Assembly: GCA_900543455.1 (NCBI GenBank)
Contig: UQRR01000007.1
Coordinates: 1 to 46,106 of the forward strand
Reading direction: 5' to 3'
Length of the DNA stretch: 46,106 bases
DNA from: an uncultured Dialister sp.
Lineage (GTDB): Bacteria; Bacillota; Negativicutes; Veillonellales; Dialisteraceae
Below the pieces are notes generated by a model that ran no database searches, was not told the origin of the DNA, and saw nothing but the letters and a program-made list of their open reading frames with translations. Positions 1 to 6,728 of the stretch are shown here, piece after piece; positions within the stretch are counted from its first letter, which is position 1, and each line of letters starts with the position of its first letter. The position numbers and the translations under genes are program-made.

Positions 1-44
1 CCTTCCCCTCTAGGGGAAGGTGCCCCGCAGGGGCGGATAGGGTG
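1..44. repeat. Double-hairpin intergenic repeat
   Basis: Two adjacent perfect hairpins are visible: CCTTCCCC/GGGGAAGG at 1-20 and GCCCC/GGGGC at 22-34. The window starts inside this intergenic region, so the left boundary is unknown. The layout is that of a REP-like dispersed repeat. No second copy was seen in this window, so its status as a family is inferred from its structure only. Confidence 0.45.
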
Positions 45-178
45 ACTATGGCATGAAAGACAGCTGGGATAAGGTTTTCCGGTCACTCCTATGAGAGCTG
101 GAAGTTCCCCGCGGCAGATTGAACGCGAAAATGAGATGATCGTTATTTCACCTCGCCATTGTTTTTTATACGTGACTA

Positions 179-207
179 TTGCATTTTCATGCAGATAGGT
201 GTATATT
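179..207 (+). promoter_or_regulatory. Sigma-70 type promoter of the first binding-protein gene
   Basis: TTGCAT at 179-184 and TATATT at 202-207 are separated by 17 bp, and they lie about 50 bp upstream of the ATG at 260. An AGAGGG ribosome binding site precedes that ATG. Confidence 0.55.
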
Positions 208-259
208 TATTGCATCAAATCCAACTGCATGTGAAAAGAAAGCAAAGAGGGTATAGATA

Positions 260-1114
260 ATGAATAAAATGTTGAAACTGGCCATCCTGGGTGTGGTAGC
301 CTGCGGCGTATTTGCCCTTACCGGCTGCGGCGGAGACAAAGCCGCTTCTTCCTCTGCAGCATCGAGTGCGGCAGGACAGGGCGCTCTCCTTCAGAAAATC
401 AAAAAAGATGGAAAACTTGTGGTAGGCACAGCGCCGGGCTTCCCGCCTTACGAATTCCTGGATACTTCGGTCAAAGATAAAAAATCCATCACGGGGATCG
501 ATATCAAAATCGCAGAGGCTGTTGCGAAGAAACTGGGCGTCAAGCTCGAGGTACAGGACATGACCTTCCAGTCGCTTCTGGCTTCCATCACGACAGGCAA
601 GATCGATATCGCGATCTCCGCCATCACTCCGACGGCAGAACGTGAGAAGACCGTCGATTTCTCCGACAGCTACCTCGTCGGCAAACAGACGCTTCTCGTC
701 CGCAAGGAAGATGAAGGCAAGTACAAGACACTGGCTGATTTCAATGGCAAAAAGATCGCTGTCCAGAAGTCTTCTCTGCAGGAAAAGCTGACCAATGAGC
801 AGATCAAAGACGCACAGGTCGTATCTTTGACGAAAGTTCCGGATGCGCTTTTGGAACTCCAGCAGGGCAAAGTCGATGCTGTCCCGGTACAGAGTATCGT
901 CGGCGGACAGTACCTCGTCACGAATCCTGACCTGGCTCCGACGAATGTGTTCTTTAAGATTGACAGCAAGGGCTCTGCGGTCGCTGTGGCTAAGGAAAAT
1001 GATGACCTCATCAAGATCATCAATGAAGTCATCAAAGAAAACCATGATAATGGCAACATCGATAAATGGGTCGATGAAATGACGAAGAAAGCCGTAGAAA
1101 ACGCGAAGAAATAA
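260..1114 (+). CDS. Amino acid ABC transporter substrate-binding lipoprotein (family 3), paralog 1
   Basis: This 284-residue protein has a lipoprotein signal peptide ending in the lipobox LTGC (Cys23). It continues as a periplasmic-binding-protein type 2 fold of the SBP_bac_3/PF00497 family. Typical blocks are KLVVGTAPGFPPYEF, GIDIKIAEAVAKKLGV, the TAEREKTVDFS segment with the ligand-carboxylate arginine, and a hinge followed by LQQGKVDAV. It should be tethered outside the cytoplasmic membrane and deliver a polar or charged amino acid to an ABC permease. Two close paralogs follow in tandem, each with its own promoter and terminator, and no permease or ATPase for them is encoded nearby. The exact substrate cannot be read from the sequence. 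Confidence 0.93.
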   Translation: MNKMLKLAILGVVACGVFALTGCGGDKAASSSAASSAAGQGALLQKIKKDGKLVVGTAPGFPPYEFLDTSVKDKKSITGIDIKIAEAVAKKLGVKLEVQDMTFQSLLASITTGKIDIAISAITPTAEREKTVDFSDSYLVGKQTLLVRKEDEGKYKTLADFNGKKIAVQKSSLQEKLTNEQIKDAQVVSLTKVPDALLELQQGKVDAVPVQSIVGGQYLVTNPDLAPTNVFFKIDSKGSAVAVAKENDDLIKIINEVIKENHDNGNIDKWVDEMTKKAVENAKK

Positions 1115-1272
1115 AAGGGTTAGCTCATGGGGGTGTGCTGCTCCTTGACTCTGAAGGAAAACTCTTCTCGAATGAGAAATGGTGGAGCGGCTACGCCGCA
1201 ATTTTAAATGGGCGATGTACGAAGATGGCATTTCAGTCACCAGTCACTCGAGGCTCCTAATCCCTAATCCCG
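1115..1272 (-). repeat. Composite intergenic repeat (reverse orientation)
   Basis: Directly after the stop codon lies GGGTTAGC, then an ATGAGAAATGG segment, a GCGGC/GCCGC hairpin, the GGGCGATG block, CAGTCACCAGTCACT heptads and TCCTAATCCC heptads. These are the reverse complements of modules seen in other gaps (for example 14300-14460 and 42185-42345). Unlike most copies, its TTAGC end faces the 3' end of a gene. The rest of the 366-base gap up to 1480 holds only a terminator and a promoter. Confidence 0.7.
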
Positions 1273-1369
1273 AGCTACTCCACTGAGTCGAAGGATCTAT
1301 AGGTCAAGCGGTATCCTGCATCGTAACCCCAACTCCCAAACCTATTTTCCTTACAGTTTCAGATTTCCA

Positions 1370-1407
1370 AAGACGGATGCCTCCTTCACGGTTCATCCGT
1401 CTTTTTC
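1370..1407 (+). terminator. Intrinsic terminator after binding protein 1
   Basis: The stem AGACGGATG pairs with CATCCGTCT across a 14-base loop and is followed by a T run ending at 1406. It lies about 255 bases downstream of the stop codon, beyond the composite repeat. Confidence 0.8.
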
Positions 1408-1409
1408 CA

Positions 1410-1439
1410 TTGACAGAATTTCTTACACCATGCTACTAT
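1410..1439 (+). promoter_or_regulatory. Promoter of binding-protein gene 2
   Basis: A consensus TTGACA at 1410-1415 and TACTAT at 1434-1439 are spaced by 18 bp. The promoter lies immediately after the preceding terminator and about 40 bp before the ATG at 1481. This argues against the longer open frame that begins at 1430, inside the promoter. Confidence 0.75.
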
Positions 1440-1480
1440 TTCTGTATCATTATGTATTTTGGGAAAGCGAGGTCTTTCAA

Positions 1481-2326
1481 ATGAAAAAAACTGTAAAATT
1501 TGCGCTGCTTGGTCTGGCTGCTGCCGGCGCGCTTCTGATGGCTGGCTGCGGGGATGACAAAGGCGCAGCGAAATCCGCTGCCTCTGGGGAAGCGCAGCAG
1601 GGACAGCTGATGGAAACCATCAAGAAGAGAGGCAAAATCATCGTCGGCACCTCTTCCGGCTACCCGCCATATGTATTCGTAGACTCTGAATCTGCTGACA
1701 AGAAGGTCATCGGACTCGATATCGAAATGTGCCAGCAGCTTGCTGATAAGCTCGGTGTCAAGATGGAAGTCCAGGACATGGGCTTCTCTGCACTGCTCTC
1801 CTCCGTCACGGCAGGCAAGGTCGACATCGCTGTCGGCGGTGTCTCCCCGACTCCGGAACGCGAGAAAGTCATGGCCTTCTCTGACAAGTATCTTCCGACG
1901 GAGCAGAAGCTGCTCGTCCTGAAGAAGAACCAGCATGTATATAAGACAGCGGCAGATCTGAAAGGCAAGACCATCGGCGCAGAAAAGTCCACCACGCAGG
2001 AAGCGACGGCGCAGAAGGTCGAAGGTGCGAAAGCTCTCGGTCTCTCCAGCGTACCGGACGCGATCCTGCAGCTGAAAAATGAAAAACTCGATGGGATCGT
2101 TCTCGAAGGCGTCGTAGCTAAGCAGTACCTGATTTTCAATGATGATCTCGCGCTTGCAGATGTACAGTTCGAAGGGGCAAAGAAAGTCTCCGCTGTAGCG
2201 ATGAAGAAGGGCAATGACGATCTCATGAAGATCATCAATGAGATCATCAAGAAAGATACTGAATCTGGCCAGTTCGAGAAATGGGTCGATCAGTACAGCA
2301 AGATCGCAGTAGAAAAAGCGAAGTAA
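1481..2326 (+). CDS. Amino acid ABC transporter substrate-binding lipoprotein (family 3), paralog 2
   Basis: This 281-residue lipoprotein has lipobox LMAGC (Cys23). The start at 1481 is chosen because an N-terminal MKK signal peptide begins there, a GAGG-type binding site precedes it, and the longer frame starts inside the promoter. Its order of motifs matches the flanking paralogs: KIIVGTSSGYPPYVF, GLDIEMCQQLADKLGV, TPEREKVMAFSDKYLPTEQ and LKNEKLDGIV. The amino-terminal linker after the lipobox is Ala/Ser rich. The three genes look like products of tandem duplication; divergence in the ligand-pocket segments suggests different amino acid preferences, which is inference. Confidence 0.93.
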   Translation: MKKTVKFALLGLAAAGALLMAGCGDDKGAAKSAASGEAQQGQLMETIKKRGKIIVGTSSGYPPYVFVDSESADKKVIGLDIEMCQQLADKLGVKMEVQDMGFSALLSSVTAGKVDIAVGGVSPTPEREKVMAFSDKYLPTEQKLLVLKKNQHVYKTAADLKGKTIGAEKSTTQEATAQKVEGAKALGLSSVPDAILQLKNEKLDGIVLEGVVAKQYLIFNDDLALADVQFEGAKKVSAVAMKKGNDDLMKIINEIIKKDTESGQFEKWVDQYSKIAVEKAK

Positions 2327-2359
2327 GGCTATCGGACTTTGCTCGTGCATATTTTGCAT

Positions 2360-2397
2360 AAAAGCGCAGTCTCCATGGAGGAGGCTGCGCTTTTTTA
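2360..2397 (+). terminator. Intrinsic terminator after binding protein 2
   Basis: AAAAGCGCAG pairs with CTGCGCTTTT around a 15-base apex, followed by a T6 run, about 35 bases after the stop codon at 2326. Confidence 0.88.
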
Positions 2398-2532
2398 TTA
2401 GCAGGAAGGAGTAAGGCTGAAAAGTACGAGATATCGCATAGCCTATCTTCTGCACGCATGTGGAGCTTTCCGCAAAGGGAAGCATAAAAGAAATCGGATC
2501 TCGAAAAATTGCGAAAATCGAATGAATAATTA

Positions 2533-2561
2533 TTGACATATATGTATAATCATGCTATTAT
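2533..2561 (+). promoter_or_regulatory. Promoter of binding-protein gene 3
   Basis: TTGACA at 2533-2538 and TATTAT at 2556-2561 have a 17-bp spacer, a near-consensus sigma-70/SigA promoter. The imperfect palindrome at 2581-2630 lies in the leader between this promoter and the start codon at 2668. Confidence 0.8.
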
Positions 2562-2580
2562 CTATGCATACAAAAACGTA

Positions 2581-2630
2581 AGGAAACACTGATGAAATCT
2601 GACTCTGCGATTGAATCAGCGTTTCCATAA
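2581..2630. repeat. Imperfect palindrome, GGAAACACTGAT repeat family
   Basis: The left arm GGAAACACTGATGAAATC and the right arm GATTGAATCAGCGTTTCC are near-perfect inverted repeats of 18 bp. Single arms of the same sequence occur at 3545-3566, 24662-24682, 29543-29560, 31563-31582, about 12430-12450 and 34370-34382, all intergenic. The element is small, dispersed and palindromic, so it may be a MITE or REP-like sequence. Here it falls within the 5' leader of binding protein 3. Confidence 0.6.
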
Positions 2631-2667
2631 GTCCGATGGGGACGATTTCACTAGAGAGGTGCGTATC

Positions 2668-3534
2668 ATGATGATGAAACATAGCAAAGCATGGAAAGCA
2701 GCTGCCCTTGGTCTGGCAGCTATGGCAGCATTCACCCTGGCAGGCTGCGGCGGCAGCGGCGACAAAGCAGCATCGAGCAAACCGCAGACGCAGAAAGAAA
2801 GCCCGCTGATGCAGAAGATCAAGAAAGAAGGCAAGCTCGTCGTGGGCACCGCGTCCGGCTACCCGCCATATGAATTCGTCGATACGTCCGTCGGTGAAAA
2901 GAAAGTCATCGGCATTGATATGGAGCTTGCACAGAAAGTCGCTGACAAGCTTGGTGTGAAGCTCGAGGTGCAGGATATGAATTTCCAGGCGCTTCTGACC
3001 TCACTGACCAGCGGTAAGGTCGATATCGCCATCGCCGGTATCAACCCAACTGATGAACGCAGGAAATCGATGGATTTCTCGAACAACTACCTGCCGACAG
3101 AACAGCTCGTCATCATCAAAAAGGCAGATGCAGACAAATATAAGAAAGTAGAAGATCTCTACGGCAAGACCATCGGTGTCCAGAAGTCCACCACGCAGGA
3201 GGCTCTGGCAAAGGAAAAGATCAAGGATGCCAAGATCGTCGGCCTTGCTCATGTTCCGGAAGTCGTGCTCGAGCTCAAGCATGGTAAGGTAGATGGCCTC
3301 GTTGTCGAAGGCATCGTCGGCCAGCAGTATCTCATTTTCAATGATGACCTGATGTTCTCGGATATCAAATTCCCGAATGCCGTCAAGAACTCTGCGGCTG
3401 CCATCCAGAAGGGCAACGAAGATGTCCTTGCTGTCGTGAACGAAGTCATCAAAGAAAATACGGACAATGGCAACTTCAAGAAATGGACAGAAGAATACAG
3501 CAAGAAAGCTGTAGCGAATGCGGATAATAAGTAA
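2668..3534 (+). CDS. Amino acid ABC transporter substrate-binding lipoprotein (family 3), paralog 3
   Basis: The start at 2668 follows AGAGGTG by about 7 bases; the upstream in-frame ATG at 2611 lies in the palindromic repeat and has no ribosome binding site. The 288-residue product has lipobox TLAGC (Cys27), a Gly/Ser/Lys linker, and the same SBP_bac_3 blocks as its two neighbours (KLVVGTASGYPPYEF, GIDMELAQKVADKLGV, TDERRKSMDFSNNYLPTEQ). It is a probable high-affinity binding component for amino acid uptake, presumably sharing a permease encoded elsewhere. The tail is lysine/asparagine rich. Confidence 0.93.
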   Translation: MMMKHSKAWKAAALGLAAMAAFTLAGCGGSGDKAASSKPQTQKESPLMQKIKKEGKLVVGTASGYPPYEFVDTSVGEKKVIGIDMELAQKVADKLGVKLEVQDMNFQALLTSLTSGKVDIAIAGINPTDERRKSMDFSNNYLPTEQLVIIKKADADKYKKVEDLYGKTIGVQKSTTQEALAKEKIKDAKIVGLAHVPEVVLELKHGKVDGLVVEGIVGQQYLIFNDDLMFSDIKFPNAVKNSAAAIQKGNEDVLAVVNEVIKENTDNGNFKKWTEEYSKKAVANADNK

Positions 3535-3558
3535 GGAGAAACGTTTCATCAGTGTTTC

Positions 3559-3622
3559 CCAAGGGTTCAGGGTGAGTCTCCGGGGCTTGACGCTCCGTGG
3601 GCTCACCCTGAACCCTTTCTTA
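3559..3622 (+). terminator. Long-stem terminator built from the CCCTGAACC repeat
   Basis: AAGGGTTCAGGGTGAG pairs perfectly with CTCACCCTGAACCCTT, followed by TCTTATTTT. The stem arms are the same GGGTTCAGGG / CCCTGAACCC motif that recurs in the intergenic repeats. It lies between binding protein 3 and the decarboxylase gene. Confidence 0.75.
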
Positions 3623-3711
3623 TTTTCCTATAGGCAATCCCATGCTCGTATGTTATAATTAAACATCGAATTTTTCGATAAAACCCAAAGACTAGGAAAG
3701 AAGGATATGTA

Positions 3712-4986
3712 ATGACCGATAAAAAAATCCCATTCAGCGACGAGCTGATCCGACAGGTAGCACAGCAGTATGGTACCCCATTTCACATCTATGATGAAAA
3801 AGGCATGCATGACAATATGAAACGTCTGCAGAAAGCCTTTTCCTGGAATAAGAATTTTCATGAATACTTTGCAGTGAAAGCGACGCCCAATCCCTGGATC
3901 ATGAAGAGCCTCAAGGAGCTCGGCGTCGGCGCAGACTGCAGCTCCATGGCAGAACTGGTGCTTGCTGAGAGTGTCGGCATCACCGGGGATCAGATCGTAT
4001 TCTCTTCGAACGATACCCCGGACGAAGAATTTCTGAAAGCGAATGACCTCGGTGCCATCATCAATTTGGATGATGTATCGAATCTCGATGATATGGAACG
4101 CCTTCACATGGTTCCGGAAAAGATCTGCTTCCGCTATAACCCGGGTCCGGAGCTTGCGCGCGGCAATGCGATCATCGGTACTCCGGAAGAAGCCAAGTAT
4201 GGCATGACCAAGGACCAGCTCATGACCTGTGTCGACTGGGCAAAGGATCATGGGATTTCCTACATCGGGATTCATACCATGGTCATCTCCGCGGAGCTCC
4301 AGCTCCCGGGGCTTCTCGGCACCATCAGCATGATGTTTGACCTTGCGAATGAGATCAAGAGAGAAAAAGGCGTCACCGTCTCCTTCATCGACTTCGGCGG
4401 CGGCATCGGTATCCCCTATCGTCCGGAACAGGATCCGGTCGACCTTGAAGGCCTCGGCGAAGGCGCGAAGAAACTCTTCGAAGAAAAAATGGCAGGTTTT
4501 GAAAATACCCGCATCTCCTTCGAATGCGGCCGTATGGTGACCGGCCCCTACGGTTTCCTTGTGACGAAAGCCATCCATTACAAGCACATCTACAGAGACT
4601 ACATCGGTACGGATGCCTGCATGGCCGACCTCATGCGTCCGGGGATGTACGGTGCCTACCACCACATCACTGTTCTCGGCAAAGCAGATGCACCGAAGGA
4701 CCATGTCTATGACGTGACCGGCTCCCTTTGTGAGAACTGCGATAAATTCGCGATCCAGAGAGCGCTTCCGGAAATCGAAATGGGTGACCTCATCGTCATC
4801 CATGATACCGGCGCGCATGGTCATAGCATGGGCTATAACTACAATGGACGTCTCCGTCATCAGGAGATCTTCGTCCATAAAGATGGCAGCATCCAGCAGA
4901 TCCGCAGAAATGAAACGCTTCGCGATCTCTTCGCGACACTGGATTTCCCGGGACTTGCAGAGAATACGGAAAAAGTTATGAAATAA
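3712..4986 (+). CDS. lysA: Diaminopimelate decarboxylase-type PLP enzyme
   Basis: This 424-residue protein belongs to group IV (alanine-racemase-fold) decarboxylases. The PLP lysine lies in YFAVKATP near residue 54. The phosphate-binding glycines are in FIDFGGGIGIP, and FECGRMVTGPYG and TGSLCENCDKFA (the cysteine supplying the second active site of the dimer) follow. The C-terminal barrel contains GAHGHSMGYNYNGRLRHQE. The usual role is conversion of meso-diaminopimelate to lysine, the last step of lysine synthesis. An AAGGATATGTA binding site precedes the ATG, and a TATAAT box lies at 3653-3658. It is monocistronic, closed by a strong terminator. A related decarboxylase (carboxynorspermidine or ornithine/lysine) is a less likely alternative. 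Confidence 0.85.
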   Translation: MTDKKIPFSDELIRQVAQQYGTPFHIYDEKGMHDNMKRLQKAFSWNKNFHEYFAVKATPNPWIMKSLKELGVGADCSSMAELVLAESVGITGDQIVFSSNDTPDEEFLKANDLGAIINLDDVSNLDDMERLHMVPEKICFRYNPGPELARGNAIIGTPEEAKYGMTKDQLMTCVDWAKDHGISYIGIHTMVISAELQLPGLLGTISMMFDLANEIKREKGVTVSFIDFGGGIGIPYRPEQDPVDLEGLGEGAKKLFEEKMAGFENTRISFECGRMVTGPYGFLVTKAIHYKHIYRDYIGTDACMADLMRPGMYGAYHHITVLGKADAPKDHVYDVTGSLCENCDKFAIQRALPEIEMGDLIVIHDTGAHGHSMGYNYNGRLRHQEIFVHKDGSIQQIRRNETLRDLFATLDFPGLAENTEKVMK

Positions 4987-4996
4987 GGAAATAGAA

Positions 4997-5034
4997 AATA
5001 CCACCATGATGTTTATGTCATGGTGGTATTTTTT
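4997..5034 (+). terminator. Intrinsic terminator after the decarboxylase gene
   Basis: AATACCACCATGA pairs with TCATGGTGGTATT, followed by T residues; the hairpin begins 10 bases past the stop codon. Confidence 0.9.
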
Positions 5035-5076
5035 ATGACGGAAAGGGGAGTGGGTGTCGTGCTTGCCGTAGCGGTA

Positions 5077-5316
5077 TCATCCCGCTATTTTCCGGCAATA
5101 GTCATACAAGGAAAGCAGGTAGTCGGAGTCTTCTCTCCAGACGCCTGTCTCATAGTCAAAGAGGGCATCATAGACCTTGGACTCTGCAAACAGGGTCAGT
5201 GCTTCTTCATACAGCACGTTTTCTCTTTCTGCAAGAAGTCCTACCGCGTCTCGCATGATTTCGACTGCGCAGGCTTCTTTTTAGGTATCATTGAATTCAT
5301 GCGTTTCCATCGCCAT
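5077..5316 (-). pseudogene. Small gene interrupted by an in-frame stop codon
   Basis: On the minus strand an ATG at 5316 follows a perfect AAGGAGTGAACGCT ribosome binding site and opens a 79-codon frame ending in TGA at 5077. Codon 12 (5281-5283) is TAA. Ignoring that stop, the product would be a small acidic helical protein with blocks LLAERENVLYEEALTLF and YDALFDYETGVWRE. An internal ATG at 5256 could still give a 59-residue product. The look is that of small antitoxin-like helical proteins of Firmicutes, but I cannot name a family. It lies 53 bases downstream of the lipid kinase gene on the same strand. The plus-strand frame at 5020-5355 is its shadow. Confidence 0.5.
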
Positions 5317-5369
5317 AGCGTTCACTCCTTAAAAAAGTCAGGCTACGTGTTCTGAAGTCTCCAAGTCTC

Positions 5370-6425
5370 TCACTTCTTCCTTTTTTCTCTCTCCTGCACT
5401 TCCTTTACGACTTCTTCTATCGTCGTCCCCTTGATCGGTTCTTCCCCATTTTCTGCCCATGGGAAATGCATATGGGGGGCGACGCGTTCGAAGAAGTGGG
5501 GGAGATGCGTCGCATTGTCGTCCACGTGCTCGGGGACGAAGACGGGGAGGCGGGAGGGGAGGATTTCAAGGTCGATCGGGAAATTCGGTCCCTTATCGCC
5601 GTCTACATTGGTCGAGAGGGTATCGCCTTCCGTGATGGAGATGTGCGCTTTTTTGATACCGACGACCGTGACGAAGTCAGGACCCATCTGGAAACCGGCG
5701 AGGAGCTTCGGTGCCTGCCTGATGGCATTCAGCCAGGCGAAGTCGTGGAAGAGGCAGAGCTTGATGATGCCTTTATTGCGATCCTCCGGCGGGATGAGGT
5801 TGCGGAAGCTGCCGGCAGAGTCTGTCAGCATGGCAGCGATCAAAGGGGAGGAGACTTGGATCACAGTGCCATTTTCCTCTTCGATCTTGAAGTGGTAGGA
5901 TCTCTGCTTGTTCAAGACCTGCATGCCTTTCATGAAGTAGGCGAGCGATCCGAAGAGTGTTTTTTCTTTGATGGAGACTTCGCTCACTGCTTCAGAAATG
6001 AGGCCGGCAGCAACGACGTTGATGAAGTAGCGGTCATTGATCTTGCCGACATCGATTTTCGTCTTGACTGCGTGTTCGAGCATGCGGATGGCTCCCTGCG
6101 GGGAGCGCGGGATGTGGAGAGCGCGGGCGAGGTCATTGACTGTGCCGAAGGGAATAAAGCCGAAGGCGGACTGACTACCTACGGGTACCATGCCATTGAT
6201 GACTTCATTGATCGTGCCATCGCCGCCCATGCAGATGACGTCACGTCCTTTTTCTGCAGCGATGCGGGCGAATTCTGTAGCATCCCCGGCTTTTTCGGTC
6301 AGCTTGATGGTGATGTTGTCATAGCGCTTTGCCAGTGTCGTATGGAGGAGCGGGATATAGCGCGGGGCTCGCTCGCGTCCGGAGGTCGGATTGACGATGA
6401 TGGTGCATCGGGTGGATTCTGTCAT
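5370..6425 (-). CDS. YegS/BmrU-family lipid kinase (diacylglycerol kinase catalytic domain)
   Basis: The 351-residue protein starts at 6425, where AGGAGACCCCC precedes the ATG and the conserved domain begins directly (TIIVNPTSGRERA). The nucleotide-binding signature CMGGDGTINEVINGM followed by FGFIPFGTVNDLARALHIP is diagnostic for the DAGK_cat/NAD-kinase-like fold. It should phosphorylate a membrane lipid such as diacylglycerol at the inner face of the membrane. After the C-terminal beta-sandwich the protein carries an acidic, then basic tail (EEVVKEVQEREKRKK). The open frame extends upstream to 6533, but that part lacks conservation and a ribosome binding site. Confidence 0.88.
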   Translation of the reverse strand: MTESTRCTIIVNPTSGRERAPRYIPLLHTTLAKRYDNITIKLTEKAGDATEFARIAAEKGRDVICMGGDGTINEVINGMVPVGSQSAFGFIPFGTVNDLARALHIPRSPQGAIRMLEHAVKTKIDVGKINDRYFINVVAAGLISEAVSEVSIKEKTLFGSLAYFMKGMQVLNKQRSYHFKIEEENGTVIQVSSPLIAAMLTDSAGSFRNLIPPEDRNKGIIKLCLFHDFAWLNAIRQAPKLLAGFQMGPDFVTVVGIKKAHISITEGDTLSTNVDGDKGPNFPIDLEILPSRLPVFVPEHVDDNATHLPHFFERVAPHMHFPWAENGEEPIKGTTIEEVVKEVQEREKRKK

Positions 6426-6610
6426 GGGGGTCTCCTGAAAAAAGTGTGGGTGATCCGGAAAAGTCATGGGTAAGGAAATGGCAGCCCCGTTTCCCCAATG
6501 GCGGGAAGATTCTTTCTGAGGGGAATGCCACAAATGGTCTGCTCTGATCTCCGGTCACACAGCTTTACGTTCAAACTTGTATTTTATATTATAGCGCAAA
6601 TCGGCACACG

Positions 6611-6650
6611 AAAAAAGGCTCTCCCACGAAATGCTCGTGGAGAGCCTTTT
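6611..6650 (-). terminator. Terminator of the PAS-GGDEF-EAL gene
   Basis: Read on the minus strand, AAAAGGCTCTCCACGA and TCGTGGGAGAGCCTTTTTT form a long stem with one bulged base and a T6 tail. It sits about 70 bases past the stop codon of the minus-strand gene ending at 6717, with heptad repeats in between. Confidence 0.82.
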
Positions 6651-6680
6651 GATGATCGAAATGATGAAACCGAGAACTGA

Positions 6681-6728
6681 GCCACCAGTCGCCAGCCACC
6701 AGTCACCAGTCGCCAGTCACCAGTCACT
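6681..6728. repeat. Heptanucleotide repeat (CCAGTCA family)
   Basis: About seven degenerate 7-bp units of the type CCAGTCA/CCAGTCG are visible. The repeat runs into the 3' end of the minus-strand gene: its last codons and stop (AGT GAC TGG TGA) are themselves repeat units. Confidence 0.85.

Noticed and set aside
215..1240. Long antisense frame over binding protein 1 (and similar ones over 1436-2539, 3628-5007, 17315-19060 and 32094-33179)
   Set aside because: They lie opposite clearly recognisable genes, have no ribosome binding site, and contain no recognisable domain; they are shadows of codon bias.
5020..5355. Plus-strand 111-codon frame
   Set aside because: It begins in the decarboxylase terminator and is antisense to a better-supported minus-strand frame with a perfect ribosome binding site.
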